Assembly (NCBI GenBank): GCA_029262615.1
Contig: JAJCZD010000005.1
Span: 186,001-250,000 of the forward strand
Source: Candidatus Babelota bacterium
GTDB taxonomy: Bacteria > Babelota > Babeliae > Babelales > Vermiphilaceae
Direction: 5' to 3'
DNA: 64,000 nucleotides
Under the pieces are notes generated by a model that ran no database searches, was not told where the DNA came from, and saw only the letters and a program-made list of their open reading frames with translations. A program made the translations under genes and the position numbers. This document shows, piece after piece, positions 1 through 8,349 of the stretch (the first letter of the stretch is position 1; each line of letters opens with the position of its first letter).

Positions 1-3
1 TAG

Positions 4-891
4 TTATTTAATAGAACCACTTACTACTCGATCCTTTTTATTCATATCAATAAAAACTTGAATATTAGTATAACCAGCGACTTTCATGAGTGCTACTACT
101 TGCTCTTTTTGCTTGTATCCAATTTCTAAGTAGAGTTGATTAATACCATGCTTTTTAAAAAGTTGATTTGGTTTTAGAAAATCTGGTGCATGTTTTATTA
201 TGGCATCGATTATTGCCAAGCCTTGATGATTTGCGAGCAATGCCCGTTTGTCTTCCCATTTTTTTACTGATTGATCCAGCTTTTCCCATTCATCTTGAGC
301 AATATAAGGCGGGTTGGAAATAATAAGATCAAACCTATCTTGCTTCGGGATATTGGCAAACAGATCAGATTCAATCAAATGGAAATTGGTAATATTATTT
401 TTTTCTGCATTCTTTGCTGACAATTGCAATGCCTCAATAGCAATGTCCATTGCAATTATAGTTGCATCTGGCAATGCATTGGCCAAGCTCAAACCGATTG
501 CGCCAGAACCAGTCCCGATATCCAAAATCTGCAATCGTTCATTTTCAACTGGTTTGAGTTTTTCTAACAACCATAAAACCCACTCTTCTGTTTCCGGCCG
601 GGGAATTAAAACTGGTGGCTCAACAATAATTTCTAACTGGCCAAAAGGAACCGTACCTAAGATATACTGTAATGGTTTTTTTTCTGTAATCAATTGATGC
701 AACCACTGCTCTAATGTTTGTAGTTGCTCAGAAGATAAAACCAGTGTTTCTTGTGCAACCAACTGGCCTTTACTTTTTTTAGTTACCGCTTGTACCAACC
801 ACCACGCATATTGATGCGCAAGCAAACTATTGTAAACTTCTGCAACCTCATCTTCTATTTTTTTAATAAATGCTAAAGCATTCTGACTCAT
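4..891 (-). CDS. prmC: Peptide chain release factor N5-glutamine methyltransferase PrmC (HemK)
   Basis: Methylates the glutamine of the GGQ motif of release factors RF1/RF2 using S-adenosylmethionine, in the cytoplasm. The 295-residue length is typical. The N-terminal helical domain is followed by a Rossmann methyltransferase domain with the SAM-binding motif DIGTGSGAIGLSLA (about residue 124) and the catalytic NPPY motif (ISNPPYIAQ, about residue 193), which is diagnostic for N5-glutamine methyltransferases. No prfA lies beside it here, although the two genes are often adjacent. It is divergent from the small secreted gene at 963, and a perfect 12-bp inverted repeat lies between them. Confidence 0.93.
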   Translation of the reverse strand: MSQNALAFIKKIEDEVAEVYNSLLAHQYAWWLVQAVTKKSKGQLVAQETLVLSSEQLQTLEQWLHQLITEKKPLQYILGTVPFGQLEIIVEPPVLIPRPETEEWVLWLLEKLKPVENERLQILDIGTGSGAIGLSLANALPDATIIAMDIAIEALQLSAKNAEKNNITNFHLIESDLFANIPKQDRFDLIISNPPYIAQDEWEKLDQSVKKWEDKRALLANHQGLAIIDAIIKHAPDFLKPNQLFKKHGINQLYLEIGYKQKEQVVALMKVAGYTNIQVFIDMNKKDRVVSGSIK

Positions 892-916
892 GGCAATCCT
901 TTTTCTTTATTACCTA

Positions 917-949
917 TTAAAGAGTATACTAAGCAAATATACTCTTTAA
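917..949. promoter_or_regulatory. Perfect 12-bp inverted repeat between divergent genes
   Basis: TTAAAGAGTATA at 917-928 and TATACTCTTTAA at 938-949 are exact reverse complements around a 9-nt loop. The repeat sits 26 bp from the prmC start and just ahead of the Shine-Dalgarno (AAGGTAAGGG) of the gene at 963. It could be a dimeric repressor operator or a 5'UTR hairpin. There is no T-run on either side, so a terminator is unlikely. Confidence 0.5.
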
Positions 950-962
950 GGTAAGGGACAAC

Positions 963-1328
963 ATGAAAAAAATATTGCTCACTCTTTTTATATCCTCTCA
1001 TTTATTTTGTCATGACTCATACATGGGACCAAATCCTGATGTATTCAATAAAAAATTAGTAAAAACAGCAAAAATTATTGGAACCGGTGTGCTTGGCTGT
1101 TTTACCTTTGGCAGCCTTATGGCAGTTGGTAACGAATACATAAAAATTAGTGATAATGTTTCATTCAGAAATATATGTGGCTTTACGAGTGCGATAGCCA
1201 TGACAGCTGGTTTAGGATATGCAACTCATTACTTAGGAAAAGATTTATTCAAAGATATAAGCGATTATTTAAAAAAGAAAAAATTAATGAAACAAGATTC
1301 TGATAACCAGCTTCTTGAATCGCAATAA
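963..1328 (+). CDS. Small secreted or membrane protein, unknown function
   Basis: Not recognised. The 121 residues begin with a signal peptide (MKKILLTLFISSHLFC). Two hydrophobic stretches follow (about residues 36-55 and 70-90), then a Lys-rich helix (DYLKKKKLMK) and a polar tail, so it may be a membrane protein with two spans. An AAGG-type ribosome binding site precedes the ATG. The last 45 bp overlap the end of the convergent gene at 1284-1811, which is unusual for two real genes. The signal peptide and Shine-Dalgarno favour this one. Confidence 0.65.
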   Translation: MKKILLTLFISSHLFCHDSYMGPNPDVFNKKLVKTAKIIGTGVLGCFTFGSLMAVGNEYIKISDNVSFRNICGFTSAIAMTAGLGYATHYLGKDLFKDISDYLKKKKLMKQDSDNQLLESQ

Positions 1329-1811
1329 TGAATATTCAACACCGTCAATAACATCTTTGTATGCACAAAACAGAATCATATTAGAAACTGCTTTTATTAC
1401 CAATGCTTGCACTGCAATAGTGGAACAATCCACAATAAAATCGGAACCTTTTATCACTTCCGACATAGGTCCTGGTGTCCAAGAAATTATAAAATCCTTT
1501 ACCGCGCCACTCACCCCATTACTTTGATTATTACCAAGATAATATCGTTGATAACCTAAATACCCAATATGGATTAATGCATACAAGGCAACTAATTTAT
1601 TGAGCGATGCTTTTATACTTTCATATTCAGGATCATCCCCGGAAACATAGGACGGCTTTTCTTGAACAAATGGCTTTTGTTCCTCCTTAAAAATAGTAGG
1701 TTTTTGTTGTTGCTCCTTTACAAATGCCAAAAAATCAGATGAAACTGGAGCAGTTTGCAAATTTACAACAAACAAAACTGGTAGTAATTTTCTATGCAAA
1801 GCTGGCCTCAT
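1284..1811 (-). CDS. Predicted exported/membrane protein, unknown function
   Basis: Not recognised; 175 residues. There is a basic N-terminus with a hydrophobic stretch (RKLLPVLFVVNLQTAPVSS), a Gln/Lys/Glu-rich linker, and hydrophobic segments near residues 70-90 and 130-155, suggesting a membrane protein. Its start overlaps the end of the gene at 1792 by 20 bp, consistent with translational coupling at the end of a four-gene minus-strand cluster (3271 to 1284). Its 3' end overlaps the convergent gene at 963 by 45 bp. Confidence 0.6.
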   Translation of the reverse strand: MRPALHRKLLPVLFVVNLQTAPVSSDFLAFVKEQQQKPTIFKEEQKPFVQEKPSYVSGDDPEYESIKASLNKLVALYALIHIGYLGYQRYYLGNNQSNGVSGAVKDFIISWTPGPMSEVIKGSDFIVDCSTIAVQALVIKAVSNMILFCAYKDVIDGVEYSLLRFKKLVIRILFH

Positions 1812-2457
1812 ATTTATTTTCTAAGATCCATTGCAATAATATTGTGCGATAAAACGCTAATCGCTCAATATTATTTTGGGCCAGTGCCACTGAATCTTTT
1901 TGCGCCGGAAATAACAATGCTAATCGCCATCTGCTCAAAAAATGATGCCATTGTATAAACCGCTTGTAGCGATATTCTTCTTGCTTGATAGTACTCATAA
2001 AATCAGCTAGTGGCGTTAAAAAATCACCATTTACAAAACCATAGGTTTGCAAAATCGCCTCAAACAACTGCTTGGAAACATTTTTTTGATCTTGGTCTTT
2101 GAGCAATGCTAATGGCGTTGATCCTTGCCAGTAAGCCCAATTATTTATATCGGATATGAACCGCGCATCAAGGACCAAAAGAGTGGTAATGGTGCTCCAG
2201 ATTGCAGCAGTACTACCAACCACAGCCGTTGCGAAAATACTTTTCTTATTTATATTGGGTAAAGAGAAATGCAAAGCAGAAGCTTGCTTTTTTATAGGCT
2301 CAAATAACTTTTCTATTTTATTAAGTACTGTCATTTTTTGATGCACATTATTATTTATCGTAATAATGGTAGGCTTTGGCGGCATTTTTACCATTTTATC
2401 CACATTAGCAAAACAAGAGAAAAAAAATAAAATTGGAGTATAATTTTTGTATTTCAT
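1792..2457 (-). CDS. Predicted exported protein with one internal membrane segment, unknown function
   Basis: Not recognised; 221 residues. The N-terminus resembles a signal peptide (YTPILFFFSCFA). A hydrophobic segment follows near residues 75-95 (FATAVVGSTAAIWSTITTLL), then a polar helical C-terminal half rich in Gln, Trp and Tyr. It lies 2 bp downstream of the gene at 2460-3002 and overlaps the next gene, so the genes are probably co-transcribed. No enzyme motif is visible. Confidence 0.6.
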   Translation of the reverse strand: MKYKNYTPILFFFSCFANVDKMVKMPPKPTIITINNNVHQKMTVLNKIEKLFEPIKKQASALHFSLPNINKKSIFATAVVGSTAAIWSTITTLLVLDARFISDINNWAYWQGSTPLALLKDQDQKNVSKQLFEAILQTYGFVNGDFLTPLADFMSTIKQEEYRYKRFIQWHHFLSRWRLALLFPAQKDSVALAQNNIERLAFYRTILLQWILENKYEASFA

Positions 2458-2459
2458 TG

Positions 2460-3002
2460 TTAAACCCCTGAATAAAATTTATGTTTTAATCTTTCGAATT
2501 CCTTAGATCTTATCCCATCTAGTTCATCTAAATAAATATTATTACCAAACATAATAGCCAGTACTCCTGTAATTCCACTAAACTTAGGATAAGATTCTAC
2601 CTCTTCAATTATTGCGATCTGCTCTTGTCTTGTTGTGGGAATAATCGCTTTTTTTGTATCATCAAATTGTGCAACCATTTCTTGCCACTGCTCTTCGGTC
2701 CAAATAGATAAAAATTCTTTGTATTCTTGCAAAGAAAGACTTAATAAATATTGTTTGATTCTGCGTGGATTGAGTGCAATAAAATTCTTACTGACTTCTT
2801 TTTGGTCTAAACCCGACAAGCATTCATTCAATTTATTGCCAAATAGATGGCAACATTGACACTCACCATCAACGTAGGAATCACTATAAATAGTATTATT
2901 AATGTTAATTTTATTATAGATATTCTCATCAGTTTCATATGGAACTTCTGCAAAGCAACTCAATGCTATAGCAGCCAAAACAAAGCCAAGCCTTTTTCCC
3001 AT
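2460..3002 (-). CDS. Secreted Cys-containing protein, unknown function
   Basis: Not recognised; 180 residues. A clear signal peptide (MGKRLGFVLAAIALSCFAEV, likely cut after CFA) is followed by an acidic Asn/Tyr-rich stretch and a cysteine cluster, GECQCCHLFGNKLNEC (about residues 46-61), that could bind metal or form disulfides. The remainder is predicted helical. It belongs to the secreted cluster running from 3271 to 1284. It does not carry the Ala-Met signal-peptide junction seen in most secreted proteins of this window. Confidence 0.7.
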   Translation of the reverse strand: MGKRLGFVLAAIALSCFAEVPYETDENIYNKININNTIYSDSYVDGECQCCHLFGNKLNECLSGLDQKEVSKNFIALNPRRIKQYLLSLSLQEYKEFLSIWTEEQWQEMVAQFDDTKKAIIPTTRQEQIAIIEEVESYPKFSGITGVLAIMFGNNIYLDELDGIRSKEFERLKHKFYSGV

Positions 3003-3043
3003 TTTTATTCCTTCTTTTAAAAGAATGTAAATAACAGTTGGTC

Positions 3044-3271
3044 TTACTTATCCTCCCCAGAGATAATACTTTGATTTCTTTTACCATTTCTTTCAAAATC
3101 ATAAGAGGGGAAATGGAATTTTTTTTCGGTACAGAGTTCACAAATAGTTCTAATTGAGTACCAACCTCTACCGGCACCTTTTACTAATGTATTTTGGCCA
3201 AAGCCATGACCAAAAAGAAAAGAGTTGGAAATAACAATTGTTAAAAACAGAAATGATAGAAATCTTCTCAT
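3044..3271 (-). CDS. Short secreted protein resembling the first block of a HINT/intein domain
   Basis: 75 residues. The signal peptide (MRRFLSFLFLTIVISNSFLFG) is followed by HGFGQNTLVKGAGRGWYSI and, further on, PSYDFERNG. The spacing recalls block A of HINT domains (C-F-x-x-G-T-x-V, then G-x-x-x-I, then S-Y-D), but the nucleophilic Cys position reads Gly and the rest of a HINT domain is absent. This is either a truncated remnant of a polymorphic-toxin-type protein or a short stand-alone protein. The resemblance is my reading, not a search result. A near-consensus promoter lies 43 bp upstream. Confidence 0.55.
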   Translation of the reverse strand: MRRFLSFLFLTIVISNSFLFGHGFGQNTLVKGAGRGWYSIRTICELCTEKKFHFPSYDFERNGKRNQSIISGEDK

Positions 3272-3313
3272 TCACACGTTCCATATAGATATTTAGGTAT
3301 TTCGGACATGGAT

Positions 3314-3342
3314 AGGATAAGGGCCATTAATATACCTGTCAA
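3314..3342 (-). promoter_or_regulatory. Sigma-70-type promoter for the secreted cluster 3271-1284
   Basis: On the minus strand, TTGACA (3342-3337), a 17-bp spacer and TATCCT (3319-3314) match the housekeeping consensus at 6/6 and 4/6. It is placed 43 bp before the start at 3271. Confidence 0.6.
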
Positions 3343-3490
3343 AAAAGTGTTTTTGAAGAAGTTAAGGTTTGTCCCGCTATGACTTGGTTTGAAGAGAATT
3401 TATTGAAAGCATGGAAAAGTTTCAAATAGTATTAAATTGGACACAGATCGCCTTTTTGAACAATTTATTTATTTATGATAAAATTGTTAA

Positions 3491-3562
3491 TTAGAAACCG
3501 GTTGGTGGATTAATAGATAAAAGAACTGTAAGAAAGACAAATAAGTTAATTAATTTTTTCAT
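3491..3562 (-). pseudogene. Orphan signal-peptide reading frame
   Basis: On the minus strand an ATG preceded by AAAGG opens a 23-residue frame, MKKLINLFVFLTVLLSINPP followed by TGF, then stop. Lys-Lys plus a hydrophobic core is a typical signal peptide in this window, but nothing follows it. It may be a truncated secreted gene or a very short membrane peptide. Confidence 0.35.
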
Positions 3563-3583
3563 TTAAAACCTTTAAGTTGAATT

Positions 3584-6244
3584 ATGATATTTACAATATT
3601 CAATAATTACTTTCCAATTTTAGTAATATTTGCTTTTTTGTCAATCAAACTTTTCATTTTGTTTTCTTTACTACGCCTTGAAATTGATAAAGTTTTTAAA
3701 AGATCAGTAGTATATCTTACCCTTGCTTTGATTGGAAGTTCAATAGTTGACCTTTCTTGGATTTTCCAATTAATCCATAATATCTATCATCAAAGCGGAA
3801 CATATATTCACTTAATAAATTTATGCGTACGCTGGGCATGGATCTTTGATGTTTTATTTTATCAATCCTTATATTTATTTATAGACAATTTAGTTCGAAA
3901 AGATACTTTCTTGTCTTTGCGCCAAAAAATATTACTATTTTGTAGCTCCTGTTTTGCTCTATGGTTCTTTGTAAGTGGCTTGATATTCTATGGACAAGTT
4001 TCAATTAACGTTATTTTTATGATCAATCGTATTTATGTGATGTTTGCTTTTTTTCTTATATGTTTCTCTTTATTCAACGCATTTTTAAAATTGCATAATA
4101 CTAAGCTTCCTAATATTCTTAAGCAACAAACAAAAATACTAATCTATTATTTCTTTGTGCCTTTTATAATTTTTGAGCTTGTAGAATCTTTACCCTTTCT
4201 TGCATTTAAATGGACCATGTCTAACCAGTTTCTCGGTCTGAGTAATATTTTTCTGACTGTCGCACTTGTTTATTGCGTGCGAAAAATCATTCGTTTGCGT
4301 TTCTTGAATATCAAAAAGCATGTCACCGAGCCGGTAACGTTTCATTTTATGAATGATTTCAAAGAAGTGCTCGAGCAGTTAAGCTTATCATCCAGTTTGG
4401 TGGAGCTGCATCATATTGCGCAAAAGTTTTTTAAACAAGAATTTAATATCCCGTTTAATAAATTGAATTTATATTTCCGTAAGAATGGTTTTATTACCCA
4501 CGTGCGCACTGATCAAACAAGCCAACTAATTGAATCATTTTTGCAAACGCAGCAACCACAGGTGATAAATTTTATTACCAAGCAGCAGATTGTAATCACT
4601 GATGAGCTTGCCTTTTCTAATTTTTATCAAGAAGGCCAGGTGCAAGAAACAGTTCTGCAATTCTTGGATGCTATTAATGCGGATGTTTATCTTCCGCTTT
4701 ATTTAAAAAATAATATTGTTGCGTATATCATCATTGATCGCAACGCTCGTGCAAATAGGTTTTATAGTTCGCTTGAGCGAGATCAGATGATCATCTTTGC
4801 TAGTTATGTTGCAAACATCATTAACTTACTGCAGAGCAAGAATATGGATGCACTTATGGCAAAACAAAAAGAGCTTGAGGAGCAATTGTATTACAAGCAT
4901 CAGGAAAACACCCAGTATCGAGAAAGTATTCGGTCATTTCTACGCACCAACCAACGTGATATTGGTATTATCTATTACAAAAATTATCGATTCGTATTTG
5001 CCAACAAAGCGGCTAAAAAAATGATTCAGGTTAATTTGAATACCCATCTTGGCCATCCGTTGAGCAAAGCACTCAAGCAGTTGGTTGATAATGTTCAAAC
5101 CTATAAACAACAATACAGCAGCTTTGCCATTGACGGCCAAGGCAACAAATTAGTATTATCTGGCGTGCCACATCTGGAGCAAAACATGGTTATCATCACC
5201 TGTTCTTATCCAGAAATTTCTGATGTGGTCAAACAACAACTTGATATGCTCAAAGATCCGAGCGACTGGGATTATTTGTTGTACTTGGAAACAACCAAGT
5301 CTGGCCAATTAATTAATCAATTGATTCCGGGCAAAGCGGAACAGTTGTTGCAATTTAAGATCGATTTATTAAAAACAGCATTGAGTAAAAAAGCAACCTT
5401 ACTTCAGATCCCGAATGAGGATGCAAAACAAATTGTAGAACTGTTGCACCATATTAGTTTGCGTCACCAATTGCATATGCTTAGTTTATCTCGATCAGAG
5501 CAGCAGTTTGAGATTGCGATTAAATTATTTGGCATTAATCCTTTATTTGAAAAAAAAGATGATGAGTTGCCATTGCTCCAAAAACTTGATGAGAGTGGTA
5601 CTCTATTTATTGAAAATGTTGATCTGCTTTCAGTGGAAACGCAAGATTATTTGGCAGAATTTATTCGGTATGGATACTTTAAAAAATTCAAGGCAGAAGA
5701 AAAAGTTACTAGCTCGGTCCGTATCATTTGCTCAACCAATAAAAATATTGAAGCATTGGCCCAAGAGGGGAAATTCAGTGCTAACCTATTGCAAGAGTTG
5801 CAACAATCTGCGGTAAGTATGCCATCACTATTATGTTTACCTGAACAAGAATTAGTACAACTGGCCGATAGTTTTGTGGAGCAAGCAACCAAATCGGATG
5901 AGTTTTCAAATTTATTATCATTAACCGAACGAGATAAGAAAAAGCTCCTGGCAAATCGCGCCGTAAGTTTGCATGAGTTAAAAAATAAAGTGCAGCAATT
6001 GATTGAACAAAAAGCAAAACAAAATAATATTTCCTATGAAACACAATCAACCATTGCCAATGAGCATCTTGATCCTGATATCCAAGAAGCTGCACGCTTG
6101 GGCAAAAAGGCCTTGCAAGATCCGAGATTGTTGGCAAAATTATGGGACAAGTTTAAAAGCCAAAATAAAATTGCCAATATCCTTGGCGTCAATCGCTCAT
6201 CGGTCAATAGACGATGCAAGGAATATAATATCGGCATCACGTAA
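3584..6244 (+). CDS. Membrane sensor with GAF and PAS-like regions, degenerate sigma-54-activator AAA+ core and Fis-type HTH
   Basis: 886 residues. About seven hydrophobic segments fill residues 1-240. A GAF-like domain follows (about 250-415), then a coiled coil, a PAS-like region (about 430-530), a degraded NtrC-type AAA+ region (about 560-750) and a C-terminal Fis-type helix-turn-helix (NKIANILGVNRSSVNRR). The Walker A site reads IPNEDAKQ instead of GESGTGKE. The sigma-54-contacting GAFTGA loop after LFG is missing. Walker B reads GTLFIENVD, yet LFG, the VRIICSTN sensor region and the HTH are clear. ATPase and sigma-54 activation are therefore unlikely. It could be a membrane-tethered DNA-binding sensor. 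The start is the first ATG and no strong Shine-Dalgarno is seen. Confidence 0.75.
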   Translation: MIFTIFNNYFPILVIFAFLSIKLFILFSLLRLEIDKVFKRSVVYLTLALIGSSIVDLSWIFQLIHNIYHQSGTYIHLINLCVRWAWIFDVLFYQSLYLFIDNLVRKDTFLSLRQKILLFCSSCFALWFFVSGLIFYGQVSINVIFMINRIYVMFAFFLICFSLFNAFLKLHNTKLPNILKQQTKILIYYFFVPFIIFELVESLPFLAFKWTMSNQFLGLSNIFLTVALVYCVRKIIRLRFLNIKKHVTEPVTFHFMNDFKEVLEQLSLSSSLVELHHIAQKFFKQEFNIPFNKLNLYFRKNGFITHVRTDQTSQLIESFLQTQQPQVINFITKQQIVITDELAFSNFYQEGQVQETVLQFLDAINADVYLPLYLKNNIVAYIIIDRNARANRFYSSLERDQMIIFASYVANIINLLQSKNMDALMAKQKELEEQLYYKHQENTQYRESIRSFLRTNQRDIGIIYYKNYRFVFANKAAKKMIQVNLNTHLGHPLSKALKQLVDNVQTYKQQYSSFAIDGQGNKLVLSGVPHLEQNMVIITCSYPEISDVVKQQLDMLKDPSDWDYLLYLETTKSGQLINQLIPGKAEQLLQFKIDLLKTALSKKATLLQIPNEDAKQIVELLHHISLRHQLHMLSLSRSEQQFEIAIKLFGINPLFEKKDDELPLLQKLDESGTLFIENVDLLSVETQDYLAEFIRYGYFKKFKAEEKVTSSVRIICSTNKNIEALAQEGKFSANLLQELQQSAVSMPSLLCLPEQELVQLADSFVEQATKSDEFSNLLSLTERDKKKLLANRAVSLHELKNKVQQLIEQKAKQNNISYETQSTIANEHLDPDIQEAARLGKKALQDPRLLAKLWDKFKSQNKIANILGVNRSSVNRRCKEYNIGIT

Positions 6245-6247
6245 AAG

Positions 6248-8236
6248 CTAATGAATTGTTCTCTTCTGAATCAAATCATATGCATCTTGTAAAATTGAAC
6301 TCTCAACGCCTTCTTCTTTTAAAATATCGATTGCAACATGCTGATCCGAAATTCCTAACTCTAATTTAAACGGATAATGAATCCCCTCTTCATCAACACC
6401 AACCGAAACCTTAAAATTTGTATAATAATCTGTTTGTTCTTCCAATTGAGTTAAAATTGGAAAATGGGTAGCTATCATACAAATTACATTACTAAAATTA
6501 CCAAGATATTTTCCGACACTAAATGCGGCAGAGGAACCTTCTAATTCTGAAGTACCACTAAACATTTCATCAATAGCCAACAATGCAAATTCATAAGGCT
6601 TCAATTTTTCAATGCGCGACATTACATAATGAGCTCTTAAGACCTGAGCTTTAAATAAAGAATTTCCACAAGAAATATCATCTGCAATATTCAAATATGT
6701 TGTAATTAAAGAAAGTGGCGTTAAGACAGCACGTTTGGCTGTTGTAATACCAAAGGCATGGGCTAAAATAGCATTAATTACAATTGCCTTCATTATGGTA
6801 GATTTTCCACCTGCATTCGGACCAGTAATTATTGCATTTGGGCCAAGGTTATCCAACCCAAGGGCAATTGAACTACTTATAACAATTTCGGGATCTATAA
6901 ACGGATTCCAAAAATCAGTTAAATCTATAAATGGTTTTTCTGCGGTTACAAATTCAGCAAAACAATAATTGACTCGAGGATGATTTTTAAATTCATTATA
7001 TAATTGAGCAATAGAACAAAAAGCATCAATAACACCCACTTGAATCAATAGTGGCTCAAGCTCTTGTTTGATTTCATGCAAAAGTTTGTAAGTTGCAAGT
7101 GTTCTTCCATAAAATGAGAAGATTGATTCATGATCATTGAATGTTGGTTTAGAAAGTAAACTAAAGAATTTTTTAACATCTTTCTTTTCACAAAATTCTG
7201 AATATATTTTTTTTATTTCATAAACTGCAGGAAGATCTTTTTGCAGTGAGGTATTGCTCTCTAAAGTTAAAAATATATCCTGAAGAGCTTCAAAATATGA
7301 GGAAACTAAAATTAATTTCTTCTGTAAAAACAAATCTAACACGAAGTTATCACGAGCCCATTCATAGTCTTCTTGCACTGATAAGGCACAATATGCACCA
7401 GCAGAAAAGGTTGCTCCTGCTTGGATATATTTATTATCAAAAAGAGAAAGTAAAGCCAGTACTCGACCTCCTGAACCGCGTAATCGCTCAGCAAGGCGAG
7501 TAAAAAACCCTGGGGTATTGTATTCAAAAACAATACAAGCGCTATACAAGGGTAAAATAACCGAGGCAAGTGTACTACTACCTAAAAAAAATAATCGTTT
7601 TTGATGTCCTAATAAATCTCGAGCATGTAAAATTAATTCGTTTTGATTAATATAATTTGTCAGTATCGGAAAAAAAGGAATTTTAAAATAATGTCGTTTT
7701 GCAGCTTCTTTTAGTAGATCATTGTGCCAAAAAGATAACAATGCATTTTCAGCTTCTTTCATCCTTTTTAAGTTAAAAACAAGATTATCTAATAATTCCT
7801 GATTTTTGACTAATTCTTTGATAATTTTTTGCTTAGTATGTAATACCTCAATATCAGCTGTCGGGCTAGCAAGCATTCGAAACAAGGTAACTTTACCAAT
7901 CTCTGTTTGTGTCCTTGAAACAATATCACCCAAATAAACAGTTGGTTTTTCTTTTCCAGTAAAAAGATGTAGCTCTTGCCACGTAGTTGTATCATCTAAG
8001 ACTGAATTAATAATAGGATTTTGATTTACTAATTTAAAGGCTAGACGTCTTTTAACAATTTCTAAAGGATCTAATTGATAAGTGATACAACGTTTTAAAT
8101 AGTCATAAAAGGACTCGTTAGGCCAATCCCTGTCTTCCCACTCTAAAGAAGATAAATTTTGACGCATTAACTTGGTTGCAAAATCAGTACTAAATAAAGT
8201 GTTAAAAAAAAAGAAACAAAGAAACAATAATACCAT
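6248..8236 (-). CDS. MutS-family ATPase with an N-terminal signal peptide
   Basis: 662 residues. The C-terminal third is a MutS-type ABC ATPase: Walker A GPNAGGKST (about residue 470), Walker B FALLAIDEMFSGTS and the ATHF switch. The middle resembles the MutS core/lever helices. The mismatch-recognition domain I is absent. The N-terminus, MVLLFLCFFFFNTLFSTDFA, is a signal peptide or membrane anchor, and two further hydrophobic stretches (about residues 215-240 and 275-290) precede the ATPase. This is therefore not a canonical mismatch-repair MutS. It belongs with membrane-associated MutS-related proteins, and its substrate is unknown. If the ATPase is exported, its ATP source is a puzzle. Confidence 0.75.
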   Translation of the reverse strand: MVLLFLCFFFFNTLFSTDFATKLMRQNLSSLEWEDRDWPNESFYDYLKRCITYQLDPLEIVKRRLAFKLVNQNPIINSVLDDTTTWQELHLFTGKEKPTVYLGDIVSRTQTEIGKVTLFRMLASPTADIEVLHTKQKIIKELVKNQELLDNLVFNLKRMKEAENALLSFWHNDLLKEAAKRHYFKIPFFPILTNYINQNELILHARDLLGHQKRLFFLGSSTLASVILPLYSACIVFEYNTPGFFTRLAERLRGSGGRVLALLSLFDNKYIQAGATFSAGAYCALSVQEDYEWARDNFVLDLFLQKKLILVSSYFEALQDIFLTLESNTSLQKDLPAVYEIKKIYSEFCEKKDVKKFFSLLSKPTFNDHESIFSFYGRTLATYKLLHEIKQELEPLLIQVGVIDAFCSIAQLYNEFKNHPRVNYCFAEFVTAEKPFIDLTDFWNPFIDPEIVISSSIALGLDNLGPNAIITGPNAGGKSTIMKAIVINAILAHAFGITTAKRAVLTPLSLITTYLNIADDISCGNSLFKAQVLRAHYVMSRIEKLKPYEFALLAIDEMFSGTSELEGSSAAFSVGKYLGNFSNVICMIATHFPILTQLEEQTDYYTNFKVSVGVDEEGIHYPFKLELGISDQHVAIDILKEEGVESSILQDAYDLIQKRTIH

Positions 8237-8349
8237 AATAGCTCTCCAATAAATTTGAAAGGTTATTATAGTAGAAAAAAAACAATTAATACATAGCTCT
8301 TATAATACGCCCTAAAAGCATTTTTTATTGATGAAAAATTAGGAAAGGG

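Larger units (their letters stand above)
3272..3583. other. Intergenic stretch of 312 bp
   Basis: It contains the minus-strand promoter at 3314-3342 and, on the minus strand, a 23-codon reading frame that is only a signal peptide (3491-3562). A 17-codon plus-strand frame at 3376-3429 starting MTWFEENLLK has no support. The region may be the residue of a decayed secreted gene. Confidence 0.5.

Noticed and set aside
2935-3177. 80-codon minus-strand frame overlapping 2460 and 3044
   Set aside because: It overlaps two better-supported secreted genes in another frame, and lacks a signal peptide, a ribosome-binding site and any recognised domain.
3376-3429. 17-codon plus-strand frame starting MTWFEENLLKAWKSFK
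   Set aside because: Too short, with no ribosome-binding site and no similarity I can name. It might be a transposase crumb, but this cannot be supported.
6248-8236. Canonical mismatch-repair MutS
   Set aside because: No mismatch-recognition domain I (Phe-x-Glu motif) and an N-terminal membrane or signal segment.
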